From Bradyrhizobium sp. (GTDB lineage: Bacteria > Pseudomonadota > Alphaproteobacteria > Rhizobiales > Xanthobacteraceae): a stretch of DNA of 44,709 bases. The position numbers and the translations under genes were made by a program. Below are positions 8,160-18,654 of the stretch, one piece after another; position 1 is the stretch's first letter; every line of letters begins with the position of its first letter. The stretch covers positions 1 to 44,709 of the forward strand of contig NZ_JAFAVV010000003.1 of the NCBI RefSeq assembly GCF_019242285.1, given 5' to 3'. The notes under the pieces were generated by a model. That model saw only the letters and a list, made by a program, of their open reading frames with translations. It ran no database searches and was not told where the DNA came from.

Positions 8160-9815
8160 ATGGCAAGTATCGACAGCGCGGGAACCATGGCCGGCGTGGG
8201 GGCTGGACTTCTCGATCGCGAGCACACTATCGCGAAGGCCGGATTCAATCGATGGCTGGTGCCACCGGCGGCGCTGTGCATCCATCTCTGCATCGGCATG
8301 TCCTATGGGCTGAGCGTGTTCTGGCTGCCGCTGTCGCGCGCGATCGGCATCGACAAGCCCGCAGCATGTTCGAGCCCATCGATGTTCGGTGACCTGTTCA
8401 CGACCACCTGCGACTGGCAGATCACGAATCTCCTGTTCATCTTCACCATCGGAATCGTGATGCTCGGGCTGTCGGCGGCGGTGTTCGGCGGCTGGCTGGA
8501 GCGGGCAGGGCCGCGCAAGGCAGGCGCCGTCGCCGCGCTGTGCTGGGCGGGCGGTTTCGCGATTTCGTCGTTCGGCGTCTACGTCCATCAGCTCTGGATT
8601 CTCTGGCTCGGCCTCGGGCTAATCGGCGGCGTGGGGCTCGGCCTCGGCTACATCTCGCCGGTTTCGACCCTGGTGAAGTGGTTCCCGGATCGGCGCGGCA
8701 TGGCGACCGGTATGGCCATCATGGGTTTCGGCGGCGGCGCCATGATCGGCTCGCCCCTGGCCAATCTCCTGATCAACTATTTCAAGACGCCGACCGACGT
8801 CGGCGTCTGGCAGGCCTTCCTGGTGATGGGCCTGATCTACTTCGTCTTCATGATGATCGGTGCTTTCGCCTATCGGGTCTCGCCGGTCGGTTGGCAACCT
8901 GAGGGCTGGACGCCGCCGGCACAGGCCAAGGCGATGATCACGCGGAACAACGTTCACCTCGAAGATGCGCACAAGACGCCGCAATTCTGGTTGATGTGGA
9001 TGGTGCTGTGCATGAACGTTTCCGCGGGCATCGGCGTGCTCGCCATGGCCTCGCCGATGCTGCAGGAGATCTTCGGCGGTTCGCTGATCGGCCATCCGGA
9101 TATCGGCGTCTCCGCGCTCGACGCGACGCAGAAGGTGGCGGTCGCGACCATCGCCGCCGGCTTCGTCGGCCTGCTTTCGCTGTTCAACATCGGCGGCCGA
9201 TTCTTCTGGGCCTCCCTGTCGGATCACATCGGAAGGAAGAGCACCTACTACACCTTCTTCATTCTCGGCATCGCGCTCTATGCGCTCGCGCCGAGCTTCG
9301 CTCATATGGGGTCGCGGCTGCTGTTCGTCGGAGCGTTCTGCGTGATTCTCACCATGTATGGCGGCGGTTTCGCGACCATTCCGGCCTATCTTGCCGACAT
9401 GTTCGGCCCGCAATTCGTCGGCGCGATCCATGGCCGTCTGCTGACGGCGTGGTCCACCGCGGGCGTCGTCGGTCCGCTCCTGGTCGGCTACATCCGCGAC
9501 GCCCAACTGCAGGCCGGCATCGACCGGGCGCTGGCTTATGATCGCACGATGTACATCCTGGCCGGATTGCTCGTGATCGGGCTGGTCTGCAACTTCCTGA
9601 TCAAGCCGGTCGACGACAAGTGGCATCTCAGTGATGCCGAGGTCGCAAAGCTGCAGGCCGAGAGCGCCAAGAGCGAGGCGGCGATCCAGCACGGCTCGTT
9701 CGGCATCGGCAAGGGTGGCCTCGACGTCAAGGCCGCGCTGTTCTGGCTGTTCGTCGGCGTCCCGCTCGCCTGGGGCGTCTGGAAGACGCTGGAGAGCGCG
9801 GTCAAGATCTTCTGA
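8160..9815 (+). CDS. OFA-family MFS transporter (oxalate/formate antiporter-like)
   Basis: 12-TM-like hydrophobic profile; LGLGLIGGVGLGLGYISPVSTLVKWFPDRRGMATGMAIMGFGGGAMIGSPLANLLI and GGRFFWASLSDHIGRKSTY are typical of OxlT-like carriers. Start chosen at 8160 (MASIDSAG). Confidence 0.9.
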   Translation: MASIDSAGTMAGVGAGLLDREHTIAKAGFNRWLVPPAALCIHLCIGMSYGLSVFWLPLSRAIGIDKPAACSSPSMFGDLFTTTCDWQITNLLFIFTIGIVMLGLSAAVFGGWLERAGPRKAGAVAALCWAGGFAISSFGVYVHQLWILWLGLGLIGGVGLGLGYISPVSTLVKWFPDRRGMATGMAIMGFGGGAMIGSPLANLLINYFKTPTDVGVWQAFLVMGLIYFVFMMIGAFAYRVSPVGWQPEGWTPPAQAKAMITRNNVHLEDAHKTPQFWLMWMVLCMNVSAGIGVLAMASPMLQEIFGGSLIGHPDIGVSALDATQKVAVATIAAGFVGLLSLFNIGGRFFWASLSDHIGRKSTYYTFFILGIALYALAPSFAHMGSRLLFVGAFCVILTMYGGGFATIPAYLADMFGPQFVGAIHGRLLTAWSTAGVVGPLLVGYIRDAQLQAGIDRALAYDRTMYILAGLLVIGLVCNFLIKPVDDKWHLSDAEVAKLQAESAKSEAAIQHGSFGIGKGGLDVKAALFWLFVGVPLAWGVWKTLESAVKIF

Positions 9816-9840
9816 GCAGATATTCTGAGCGTTGCCATTC

Positions 9841-9882
9841 GCCGCGGGACGCCTTGCATGGCGCGTCCCGCGGCTTTCGTTT
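9841..9882 (+). terminator. Rho-independent terminator after the OFA transporter
   Basis: Perfect 12-bp stem GCCGCGGGACGC (9841-9852) / GCGTCCCGCGGC (9863-9874) followed by TTTCGTTT. Confidence 0.85.
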
Positions 9883-9916
9883 GACGTTTATCCGCAATGA
9901 CGTTCGGCGCGGATGG

Positions 9917-10099
9917 TCACGTGAAATTGTCGCAGCAAAGCGGCTCGGCGAGCAGATCGATCTCGCTCTGCACCTCGGCGGGTTCTCGCACCGCGATCGG
10001 CGCGGTCTCGGCGGTCGGCACCTCGGGCGCAAAACGGTGGCGCGCCTTCTCGATGATCTCGCGCAGCAGCGCAGCGCTCCGCGTCAGCAAAGCAGGCAT
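9917..10099 (-). CDS. Small hypothetical protein (60 aa)
   Basis: MPALLTRSAALLREIIEKARHRFAPEVPTAETAPIAVREPAEVQSEIDLLAEPLCCDNFT; plausible composition and no competing gene, but weak RBS. Confidence 0.4.
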   Translation of the reverse strand: MPALLTRSAALLREIIEKARHRFAPEVPTAETAPIAVREPAEVQSEIDLLAEPLCCDNFT

Positions 10100-10237
10100 G
10101 GCGTCATCTCATGTCGATGTTTGCCGCCGCAGCGGCATACGTCTCGCCAGGATGACGGCTGCGGCATTTAAAAACGAGATGGCCGGGTGGGGAGAAATAT
10201 AAGGGCGGCATAAGCGTCGCGTCCGACCGCGATCGTC

Positions 10238-10256
10238 TTTATGGGATTCCTATAAG
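10238..10256. promoter_or_regulatory. Palindromic candidate operator upstream of kdp
   Basis: TTTATGGGATTCCTATAAG, an imperfect palindrome (14 of 19 positions symmetric), AT-rich within GC-rich DNA, about 170 bp upstream of the first kdp ORF. Confidence 0.4.
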
Positions 10257-10391
10257 TTCAGCGCTCCCGTCTTCTCGAAAACCTATGCGGCCGATGACAC
10301 GTTTCGGCCCCGACATCGGGATGAAGGGCACCCGGCGGATTTCGCTCGCCGTTGATCCATCGCAATTCGCCCGTCCTCCCGATTCGCAACG

Positions 10392-10412
10392 ATTGTGCGC
10401 GAAGCGCACAAT
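10392..10412 (+). promoter_or_regulatory. Perfect stem-loop in the kdp 5' leader
   Basis: ATTGTGCGC-GAA-GCGCACAAT, 9-bp stem with 3-nt loop, abutting the GAGGAG Shine-Dalgarno of the micro-ORF at 10427. Confidence 0.7.
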
Positions 10413-10426
10413 GAGGAGCACCCCCC

Positions 10427-10510
10427 ATGCTGGACGTTCTGATGATCGCCCTCGCCTTCGGCCTGTTCGCGCTGGCGATCGGTTACACCTATGCCTGCGA
10501 GCGGCTCTGA
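10427..10510 (+). CDS. 27-aa single-TM micro-ORF preceding kdpF
   Basis: MLDVLMIALAFGLFALAIGYTYACERL; GAGGAG 9-14 nt upstream; 11 nt before kdpF. Confidence 0.7.
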   Translation: MLDVLMIALAFGLFALAIGYTYACERL

Positions 10511-10521
10511 AGGAGACACTC

Positions 10522-10611
10522 ATGATCTTCGACTATTCGCTGGCCGCCGCCGTCTCGCTCGGCCTGTTGGTCTATCTCACCTACGCGCTGCTGCGGCCCG
10601 AGCGGTTTTGA
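10522..10611 (+). CDS. kdpF: K+-transporting ATPase subunit F
   Basis: 29 aa, MIFDYSLAAAVSLGLLVYLTYALLRPERF, immediately upstream of kdpA, with AAGGAG upstream. Confidence 0.9.
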   Translation: MIFDYSLAAAVSLGLLVYLTYALLRPERF

Positions 10612-10648
10612 TCTCGCCCCGTTCCGCGTCCTCTGAAGGCAAAACCCC

Positions 10649-12352
10649 ATGACCGCAATTGGCTGGATTCAAATCATTCTGTACTGCGCCATCATCGTCG
10701 CCCTGACAAAGCCGCTCGGCTGGTACATGACGCGCGTCTTCAACGGCGAGCGCACCTTTCTGTCGCCGGTGCTGCGCCCGGTCGAGGCCGGTCTCTACCG
10801 GATCAGCGGCGTCGACGACAAGCGCGAGCAGCATTGGCTGACCTACACCGTCGCCATGCTCCTGTTCCATGTCGGCGGCGTCCTGATCATCTATGGCCTG
10901 ATGCGGCTGCAGGCGTTTCTGCCGTTCAATCCGGCCGCGCAATCGGCCGTCGCCGAGGACCTGTCCTTCAACACCGCAATCAGCTTCATCACCAACACCA
11001 ATTGGCAGAACTACGGCGGCGAGAGCACGCTGTCCTATCTGGTGCAGATGGTCGGCCTCACCCACCAGAACTTCCTGTCGGCCGCGACCGGCATCGTGCT
11101 GGCCGTGGCGCTGATCCGCGGCTTCGCGCGCGCCTCGATGCGCACGGTCGGCAATTTCTGGGTCGATGTGACGCGCTGCACGCTCTACATCCTGTTGCCT
11201 ATCTGCATCGTCTACGCGCTGTTCCTGGTCTGGCAGGGCATGCCGCAGACGCTCGGCGACTATGTCGAGGCCATCACGCTGGAAGGCGCAAGGCAGACCA
11301 TCGCGGTCGGCCCCGTCGCCTCGCAGGTCGCGATCAAGATGCTCGGCACCAATGGCGGCGGCTTCTTCAATGCCAACGCCGCGCATCCGTTCGAGAACCC
11401 GACGGCGCTGTCGAACTTCGTGCAGATGATCTCGATCTTCGCGCTCGGCGCGGGCCTCACCAACGTGTTCGGCCGCATGGTCGGCAACCAGCGCCAGGGC
11501 TGGGCGATCTTCTCCGTCATGGGCGTGCTGTTCCTCGCCGGCGTCGCCGTCACCTATTGGGCCGAGGCCAACGGCACCACCGCGCTCAATGCGCTCGGCC
11601 TGACCGGCGGCAACATGGAGGGCAAGGAAGTCCGCTTCGGCATCATCGCTTCGTCGATGTTCGCGGTGATCACCACCGATGCGTCCTGCGGCGCGGTCAA
11701 CGCGATGCATGACAGCCTCACTGCGCTCGGCGGCATGATCCCGCTGATCAACATGCAGCTCGGCGAGATCATCATCGGCGGCGTCGGCGCCGGGCTCTAC
11801 GGCATGCTGCTGTTCGTCGTGCTCGCGATCTTCGTCGCAGGCCTGATGGTCGGCCGCACGCCGGAATATGTCGGCAAGAAGATCGAGGCACGCGAGGTCA
11901 AGATGGCGATGCTGGCGATCCTGGTGCTGCCGCTGATGTATCTCGGCTGGACTGCGGTCGCCGTGGTGTTTCCGCCGGCCGTCGCCTCGATGGCCAATGC
12001 CGGGCCGCACGGCTTCACCGAGGTGCTCTATGCCTATACGTCGGCGACCGGCAACAACGGCTCGGCCTTCGCAGGCCTCTCCGGCAATACCTTCTTCTAC
12101 AACCTGACGCTCGCGAGCGCGATGTTCGTCGGCCGCTTCTTCATGATCGTGCCGGCCATGGCGATCGCGGGCTCGCTTGCGGGCAAGAAGTCGATTCCGC
12201 CGTCGAACGGCACGTTCCCGACCACCGGGGGCCTGTTCGTCGGCCTCGTCGTCGGTGTGATCCTGATCATCGGCGGCTTGACGTTCTTCCCGGCGCTCGC
12301 GCTCGGGCCGATCGTCGAGCATCTCGCGATGACCCAAGGCGCCGTGTTCTGA
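10649..12352 (+). CDS. kdpA: K+-transporting ATPase subunit A
   Basis: 567 aa; [70 protein letters not shown]. Confidence 0.98.
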   Translation: MTAIGWIQIILYCAIIVALTKPLGWYMTRVFNGERTFLSPVLRPVEAGLYRISGVDDKREQHWLTYTVAMLLFHVGGVLIIYGLMRLQAFLPFNPAAQSAVAEDLSFNTAISFITNTNWQNYGGESTLSYLVQMVGLTHQNFLSAATGIVLAVALIRGFARASMRTVGNFWVDVTRCTLYILLPICIVYALFLVWQGMPQTLGDYVEAITLEGARQTIAVGPVASQVAIKMLGTNGGGFFNANAAHPFENPTALSNFVQMISIFALGAGLTNVFGRMVGNQRQGWAIFSVMGVLFLAGVAVTYWAEANGTTALNALGLTGGNMEGKEVRFGIIASSMFAVITTDASCGAVNAMHDSLTALGGMIPLINMQLGEIIIGGVGAGLYGMLLFVVLAIFVAGLMVGRTPEYVGKKIEAREVKMAMLAILVLPLMYLGWTAVAVVFPPAVASMANAGPHGFTEVLYAYTSATGNNGSAFAGLSGNTFFYNLTLASAMFVGRFFMIVPAMAIAGSLAGKKSIPPSNGTFPTTGGLFVGLVVGVILIIGGLTFFPALALGPIVEHLAMTQGAVF

Positions 12353-12392
12353 GGGCACCGTGTTCTGATCGTTTCATTTCGGAGTTACGTCC

Positions 12393-14507
12393 ATGGAAGT
12401 CGTCAAGGCCAACAAGCGGATGCCGGTGTCGGCGATGCTGGATCCGAAAATCCTCAAGCCCGCGATCGTGGCTGCGTTTACCAAGCTCGATCCGCGGCTG
12501 ATGATGAAGAACCCGGTGATGTTCGTGGTCGAGATCGTGGCCGCGCTCACCACCGTGATCTTCGTCCGCGACCTCGTGACCGGCGGGGCTTATCTGGGCT
12601 TCACGTTCCAGATCATCCTGTGGCTGTGGTTCACGGTGCTGTTCGCCAACTTCGCCGAGGCCGTCGCCGAAGGCCGCGGCAAGGCGCAGGCGGATTCGCT
12701 GCGCAAGACGCGCACCGAGAGCCAGGCCAAGCTGCTGTCGGGCGCGGACGGCACGTTCCGCCTGGTGCCGGGCACCAGCCTCAAGGTCGGCGACATCGTG
12801 CTGGTCGAGGCCGGTGACGCCATTCCCTCGGACGGCGAAGTGATCGAGGGCGTGGCCTCGGTGAACGAGGCGGCGATCACCGGTGAATCCGCGCCGGTGA
12901 TCCGCGAGTCCGGCGGTGACCGTTCGGCGGTGACCGGCGGCACGCAGGTGCTGTCCGACTGGATCCGCGTCCGCATCACCGCGGCGCAGGGCTCGACTTT
13001 CATCGACCGCATGATCCGCCTGGTCGAGGGCGCGGAACGGCAGAAGACGCCGAACGAGATTGCGCTCAATATCCTGCTCGCGGGACTCACCATCATCTTC
13101 GTGTTCGCGACCGTGACGATCCCGAGTTACGCGTCCTATGCCGGCGGTCAGATCTCGGTCGTGGTGCTGGTTGCGTTGTTCGTGACCTTGATCCCGACCA
13201 CGATCGGCGCGCTGCTGTCGGCGATCGGCATCGCCGGCATGGACCGCCTGGTGCGCTTCAACGTGCTGGCGATGTCGGGCCGCGCGGTCGAGGCCGCGGG
13301 CGACGTCGACACGCTGCTGCTCGACAAGACCGGCACCATCACGCTCGGCAACCGGCAGGCGACCGCCTTCCGCCCGGTGCGCGGCATCAGCGAGCAGGAA
13401 CTGGCGGACGCGGCGCAACTCGCCTCGCTCGCCGACGAGACGCCGGAGGGCCGCTCGATCGTCGTGCTGGCGAAAGAGCAGTATGGCATCCGCGGCCGCG
13501 ACATGGCCGAGCTCGGCGCGACCTTCATCCCGTTCACGGCGCAGACCCGCATGAGCGGCGTCGATGCCGGCGGCTCGTCGGTGCGCAAGGGCGCGGTCGA
13601 GGCCATCCTCAACCATATCGGCGGCGGGTCGGCGCAGACGATGGCGAGCGGCAACACCGTCCGCGCCATCCAGGCGACGGCGAATTCCGATGTCGCCCGT
13701 GAAGTCCAGTCGATCGCCGACGAGATCGCCAAGGCCGGCGGCACGCCACTGGCGGTGGCGAAGGACGGCCGGCTGCTCGGCGTCATCCAGCTCAAGGACA
13801 TCGTCAAGGGCGGCATCCGCGAGCGCTTTGCCGAGTTGCGCCGCATGGGCATCCGCACCGTGATGATCACCGGCGACAACCCGATGACGGCCGCGGCGAT
13901 CGCGGCCGAAGCCGGCGTCGACGACTTCCTGGCGCAGGCGACGCCCGAGGACAAGCTGAAGCTCATTCGCGACGAGCAGGCCAAGGGCAAGCTGGTGGCG
14001 ATGTGCGGCGACGGCACCAACGACGCGCCGGCGTTGGCGCAGGCCGACGTCGGCGTCGCCATGAACTCCGGAACGCAGGCCGCGCGCGAGGCCGGCAACA
14101 TGGTCGATCTCGACTCCAACCCGACCAAGCTGATCGAGGTGGTCGAGATCGGCAAGCAGCTCCTGATGACGCGCGGCGCGCTGACGACGTTCTCGATCGC
14201 CAACGATGTCGCGAAATATTTCGCGATCATCCCGGCGATGTTCCTGGCATTCTATCCGCAGCTCAACGTGCTCAACGTCATGCATCTGGCGAGCCCGCAG
14301 AGCGCCATCCTGTCGGCGATCATCTTCAACGCGCTGATCATCATCGCGCTGATTCCGCTGGCGCTGAAGGGCGTCGCCTATCGCGCGATCGGCGCCGGCG
14401 CGCTGCTCCGCCGCAACCTGATGATCTACGGCGTCGGCGGCATCATCATTCCCTTCATCGGCATCAAGGTCATCGACCTCGCGGTCGCGGCCCTGCATCT
14501 GGCTTGA
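12393..14507 (+). CDS. kdpB: K+-transporting P-type ATPase subunit B
   Basis: 704 aa; [11 protein letters not shown] phosphorylation motif, [52 protein letters not shown]. Confidence 0.98.
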   Translation: MEVVKANKRMPVSAMLDPKILKPAIVAAFTKLDPRLMMKNPVMFVVEIVAALTTVIFVRDLVTGGAYLGFTFQIILWLWFTVLFANFAEAVAEGRGKAQADSLRKTRTESQAKLLSGADGTFRLVPGTSLKVGDIVLVEAGDAIPSDGEVIEGVASVNEAAITGESAPVIRESGGDRSAVTGGTQVLSDWIRVRITAAQGSTFIDRMIRLVEGAERQKTPNEIALNILLAGLTIIFVFATVTIPSYASYAGGQISVVVLVALFVTLIPTTIGALLSAIGIAGMDRLVRFNVLAMSGRAVEAAGDVDTLLLDKTGTITLGNRQATAFRPVRGISEQELADAAQLASLADETPEGRSIVVLAKEQYGIRGRDMAELGATFIPFTAQTRMSGVDAGGSSVRKGAVEAILNHIGGGSAQTMASGNTVRAIQATANSDVAREVQSIADEIAKAGGTPLAVAKDGRLLGVIQLKDIVKGGIRERFAELRRMGIRTVMITGDNPMTAAAIAAEAGVDDFLAQATPEDKLKLIRDEQAKGKLVAMCGDGTNDAPALAQADVGVAMNSGTQAAREAGNMVDLDSNPTKLIEVVEIGKQLLMTRGALTTFSIANDVAKYFAIIPAMFLAFYPQLNVLNVMHLASPQSAILSAIIFNALIIIALIPLALKGVAYRAIGAGALLRRNLMIYGVGGIIIPFIGIKVIDLAVAALHLA

Positions 14508-14531
14508 TGACGAGACCCTGGAGACACAACC

Positions 14532-15146
14532 ATGCTGAGAGAAATTCGTCCCGCCGTCGTTCTGCTGCTCCTGCTCACGCTGATCACCGGGCTCGCCTAT
14601 CCGCTCGCGATCACCGCGATTGCCGGCGTCATCTTCCCGGACCAGGCGCAAGGCAGCCTGATCCGCCGCGACGGCAAGGTGGTTGGCTCAGCGCTGATCG
14701 GGCAGCAGTTCAGGAGCGACCAGTATTTTCACGGTCGTCCGTCGGCGACCACCGCGCCGGACCCGAATGACTCCACCAAGACCGTGCCGGCGCCCTACAA
14801 CGCCGCCAATTCCGGCGCCTCCAATCTCGGCCCGACCTCGAAGGCGCTCGCCGACCGCGTCAAGGACGATGTCGAGAAGCTGAAGGCTGAAAAGCCCGGC
14901 AGCCCCGTGCCGGTCGATCTGGTCACGACCTCGGCAAGCGGGCTCGATCCCGACATCTCGCCGGAGGCGGCGCTGTTCCAGGTGCCGCGCGTGGCCAAGG
15001 CGCGCAACCTGCCGGAGGGGCGCGTCCGCGCCCTAGTCAACGACAACATCCGGGGCCGGCTTGCGGGATTGCTCGGCGAGCCGAGGGTCAACGTGCTGGC
15101 GCTGAATCTCGCGCTGGATGCCGCGTCCAGGTCGGCCGGCAAGTGA
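14532..15146 (+). CDS. kdpC: K+-transporting ATPase subunit C
   Basis: 204 aa; [30 protein letters not shown] and [25 protein letters not shown]. Confidence 0.97.
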   Translation: MLREIRPAVVLLLLLTLITGLAYPLAITAIAGVIFPDQAQGSLIRRDGKVVGSALIGQQFRSDQYFHGRPSATTAPDPNDSTKTVPAPYNAANSGASNLGPTSKALADRVKDDVEKLKAEKPGSPVPVDLVTTSASGLDPDISPEAALFQVPRVAKARNLPEGRVRALVNDNIRGRLAGLLGEPRVNVLALNLALDAASRSAGK

Positions 15147-15183
15147 GCTAGGCGTCGCTCGACGCCGAGGCTATATTCGTTGC

Positions 15184-17907
15184 ATGGCCAATTCCCGCCG
15201 CGATCCCGACCAGCGACCCTCGCCGGAAGCCTTGCTGGAAGCAGCCAAGCGCGAGGGCGGGGGTGTCGGCCATCTCAAGATTTTCGTCGGCGCCGCCCCA
15301 GGCGTCGGCAAGACCTACGAGATGCTGCAGAGCGCGCACGCCAAGCTGAAGGCCGGCGTCGATGTCGTCGTCGGCGCCGTGGAGACCCATGGCCGGGCGG
15401 AGACCGAGGCGCTGCTCCGCGGGCTCGAGGTGATCCCCCGCAGGCGCATCGAGTATCGCGGTCAGGTGCTGGAGGAAATGGATCTCGACGCGATCATCGC
15501 GCGCCGTCCGAAGATCGCGCTGGTCGATGAGCTCGCTCATACCAATGTCGCCGGCAGCCGCCATCCCAAGCGGTATCTGGATGTCGAGGAGCTGTTGTCG
15601 CGCGGCATCGACGTCTACACCGCCGTCAACATTCAGCACATCGAGAGCCTCAACGACGTCGTGGCGCAGATCACCCATGTCCGCGTGCGCGAGACCGTGC
15701 CGGATTCGGTGTTCGACCGCGCCGATGCCATCGAGCTGATCGACCTCACGCCCGACGACCTGATCCAGCGCCTGAAGGAGGGCAAGGTCTATGTCCCCAG
15801 ACAGGCCGAGCGCGCGCTGGAGCATTACTTCTCGCCCGGCAACCTGACCGCGCTGCGCGAATTGGCGCTGCGCCGCACCGCCGACCGCGTCGACGAGCAG
15901 CTCCTGAATCACATGCAGGCCAACGCGATCGCCGGTCCCTGGGCCGCGGGCGACCGCATCCTGGTCTGTGTCAGCGAGGACCCGCGCGCCGCCGGCCTCG
16001 TGCGCTACACCAAGCGGGTGGCCGATCGCGTCCATGCGCCCTGGACCGCGATCAGCATCGAAACGCGGCGGACGCTGCAGCTCTCCGACGCGCAGCGCGA
16101 TCGCCTCGCCGACACACTGCGGCTGGCGGAGGCGCTGGGCGGCGAGGCGTTGACCATTCCCGGCGTCGGGCGGCGCATCGCCGATGACATCATCAGCTTC
16201 GCCCAGGCCAACAACGTCACCCAGATCATCATCGGCAAATCGAGCCGCTCGCGCTGGTTCGAGATCATGCAGGGCTCGGTCGTTCACGAGCTGGTGCGGC
16301 GGACCGGCAACATCAGCGTCAACGTCATCGCCGGCGATGAGTTGCCGCCGGGGCCGGCCGGCAGGAGCGCGGTGCAGACCGCGGCGCGGCAGGAGCCGTT
16401 CCATCCGCGGCCCTATCTGATGGCGCTCGCGATCATCGCTGTCGGGCTCTTCGCCGGCGAAATGATCGATCGCTGGCTCGGCATCGAGAATGTCGACCTG
16501 GTGTTCCTCACCGCGGTGGTGATCGTCGCGGTGCGCTACGGCCTGTGGCCGTCGATCCTGGCCAGCATCGCCGCCTCGCTCTGCTACAACTTCTTCTTCC
16601 TGCCGCCGATCTACACCTTCACCATCACCGACCCGGTCAATATCGCAGCGTTCATCTTCTTCATGCTCATCGCCGTCCTGGTTTCCAATGTCGCAGGGCG
16701 CGTGCGGGTCCAGGCCGACACCGCGATCGGCCGGATCAGGACCACCGAGCAGCTCTACGCCTTCAGCCGCAAGCTCGCCGGCACCGCGACCCTCGACGAC
16801 GTGTTGTGGGCGACCGCCTATCAGACCGCGCTGATGCTGAAGGTACGCGTCGTGCTGCTGCTGCCGGAGGAGGGCGTGCTGGCGGTGAAGGCCGGCTATC
16901 CGCCCGAGGACCATCTCGACCAGGCGGACCTTGCCGCGGCGAACTGGGCCTGGAGCAACGACCGCCCCGCCGGACGCGGCTCGGACACGCTGCCCGGCGC
17001 CAAGCGGCTGTTCATCCCGATGCGCACCGGCCGCGGCTCGATCGGTGTCATGGGCATGGACAACGATCGCACCGGTCCGTTGCTGACGCCGGATCAGCGC
17101 CGGCTCCTCGATGCGCTGATCGACCAGGGCGCGCTCGCGATCGAGCGCGTGCTGCTGGTCGAGGACATGGACCGGGTCAAGCGCACGGTGGAATCGGAGC
17201 GCCTGCGCTCGGCGCTGCTCACTTCGATCTCGCATGATCTCAAGACGCCGCTGGCCTCGGTGCTCGGCGCGGCTTCCACCATGCGCGATCTCGCTGACGG
17301 ACTGGGCGACCAGGAGAAGCGCGACCTGCTTGCGACCGTGATCGACGAATCCGAGCGGCTCAACCGCTTCATCGCCAACCTGCTCGACATGACCCGGCTG
17401 GAATCCGGCACCATCGTGCCGAACGTGGCGCTGCACGACATCGGCGAGATCGTAGGCTCCGCGCTGCGGCGTGCCAGCAAGATCCTCGCGAACCACAAGG
17501 TCACGCTCGAGCTCGAGGCCGAGCTGCCGATGCTCGAGCTCGACGCGGTGCTGTTCGAGCAGGTGATCTTCAATCTGCTCGACAACGCTGCGAAATATTC
17601 ACCCGCCGACACCACCGTCGCGATCAAGAGCGCGCGCGAGGGCAAGCATGTCGTGCTGCAGGTGACCGACGAGGGCGACGGGATTCCGCCGTCCGAGGTC
17701 GAGAGCATCTTCGACAAGTTCTACCGGGTGCAGAAGGTCGACCAGGTGCGGCCCGGCACGGGGCTGGGGCTGGCGATCTCGCGCGGCTTCGTCGAAGCCA
17801 TGGGCGGCCGGATTTCGGCCGCGAACCGGTACGACCGCCGCGGCGCCGTGCTCACCATCCGCCTGCCGATTCCGGCCGGCGCCGCGGCGCTGGACACCGC
17901 CGCATGA
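15184..17907 (+). CDS. kdpD: Sensor histidine kinase KdpD
   Basis: GHLKIFVGAAPGVGKTYEML, DELAHTNVAGSRHPKRYLDVEELLSRGIDVYTAVNIQHIESLND, and C-terminal HisKA (SISHDLKTPLASVLGA) and HATPase motifs. ATG at 15184. Confidence 0.97.
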   Translation: MANSRRDPDQRPSPEALLEAAKREGGGVGHLKIFVGAAPGVGKTYEMLQSAHAKLKAGVDVVVGAVETHGRAETEALLRGLEVIPRRRIEYRGQVLEEMDLDAIIARRPKIALVDELAHTNVAGSRHPKRYLDVEELLSRGIDVYTAVNIQHIESLNDVVAQITHVRVRETVPDSVFDRADAIELIDLTPDDLIQRLKEGKVYVPRQAERALEHYFSPGNLTALRELALRRTADRVDEQLLNHMQANAIAGPWAAGDRILVCVSEDPRAAGLVRYTKRVADRVHAPWTAISIETRRTLQLSDAQRDRLADTLRLAEALGGEALTIPGVGRRIADDIISFAQANNVTQIIIGKSSRSRWFEIMQGSVVHELVRRTGNISVNVIAGDELPPGPAGRSAVQTAARQEPFHPRPYLMALAIIAVGLFAGEMIDRWLGIENVDLVFLTAVVIVAVRYGLWPSILASIAASLCYNFFFLPPIYTFTITDPVNIAAFIFFMLIAVLVSNVAGRVRVQADTAIGRIRTTEQLYAFSRKLAGTATLDDVLWATAYQTALMLKVRVVLLLPEEGVLAVKAGYPPEDHLDQADLAAANWAWSNDRPAGRGSDTLPGAKRLFIPMRTGRGSIGVMGMDNDRTGPLLTPDQRRLLDALIDQGALAIERVLLVEDMDRVKRTVESERLRSALLTSISHDLKTPLASVLGAASTMRDLADGLGDQEKRDLLATVIDESERLNRFIANLLDMTRLESGTIVPNVALHDIGEIVGSALRRASKILANHKVTLELEAELPMLELDAVLFEQVIFNLLDNAAKYSPADTTVAIKSAREGKHVVLQVTDEGDGIPPSEVESIFDKFYRVQKVDQVRPGTGLGLAISRGFVEAMGGRISAANRYDRRGAVLTIRLPIPAGAAALDTAA

Positions 17908-18593
17908 GCGCGAACCCGATCAAGGTGCTGGTGATCGACGACGAGCCGCCGATCCGCAAATTGCTGCGGATGGGGCTGAGCACGCAGGGCTACGAGGTCC
18001 TCGAAGCCTCCAACGGCAGAAGCGCGCTGGAGATGCTGGCGAAAGAGCCCGCGCTGATCATTCTTGATCTCGGCCTGCCGGATATCGACGGTCACGATCT
18101 CCTGCGCATGATCCGCGGCCGCAACGACGCCGTGCCGATCGTGGTGCTGTCGAGCCGCGGCGACGAGGCCGGCAAGGTGCAGGCGCTCGATCTCGGTGCC
18201 GATGACTACGTGACCAAACCGTTCGGGATGGAGGAGCTGCTGGCCCGGCTGCGCGCGGCGCTGCGGCACCAGTTGCAGGTGCATGGCGAGCGGCCGGTGT
18301 TTCGCTCCGGCGATCTGTCCGTCGACCTGGTGCGCCGCATAGTCAAGGTCGGCGACAGGGACGTCAGACTTTCGCCGAAGGAGTATGACCTGCTGCGCGT
18401 GCTGGTGCAGCATGCGGGGAAGGTCCTTACCCACCGCTTTCTCCTGAAGGAATTGTGGGACGAATTGACCGACGCGCAATATCTGCGCGTCTATGTGCGC
18501 CAGCTCCGCCAGAAGATCGAGGTCGACCCGGAGCGGCCGCATTTCGTGCTGACCGAAACCGGCATCGGCTATCGTCTGCGCGCCCCGGACTAG
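17904..18593 (+). CDS. kdpE: Response regulator KdpE
   Basis: 229 aa OmpR/PhoB-type; VLVIDDEPPIRKLLRMGL, DLGLPDIDG, LGADDYVTKPF. ATGA overlap with kdpD. Confidence 0.95.
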   Translation: MSANPIKVLVIDDEPPIRKLLRMGLSTQGYEVLEASNGRSALEMLAKEPALIILDLGLPDIDGHDLLRMIRGRNDAVPIVVLSSRGDEAGKVQALDLGADDYVTKPFGMEELLARLRAALRHQLQVHGERPVFRSGDLSVDLVRRIVKVGDRDVRLSPKEYDLLRVLVQHAGKVLTHRFLLKELWDELTDAQYLRVYVRQLRQKIEVDPERPHFVLTETGIGYRLRAPD

Positions 18594-18654
18594 TGCAAAT
18601 GCGGAACCATCTCGTTGCGCGAGGATTAGTTCCACGCAATCGGGAGAGATTTTC

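Noticed and set aside
10577-12358. 593-aa minus-strand ORF antisense to kdpA
   Set aside because: Shadow ORF; kdpA on the plus strand is unambiguous.
12267-14651. 794-aa minus-strand ORF antisense to kdpB
   Set aside because: GC-rich shadow ORF with low-complexity Arg/Asp/His/Ala composition, fully opposite a clear kdpB.
15148-17496. 782-aa minus-strand ORF antisense to kdpD
   Set aside because: Shadow ORF of a certain gene; composition not protein-like.
18618-18648. GGAAC...GTTCC upstream of DUF6496, considered as an EcfG promoter
   Set aside because: GGAAC to GTT distance is 21, not the 16-17 seen at the accepted sites; the arms are an inverted GGAAC pair only.
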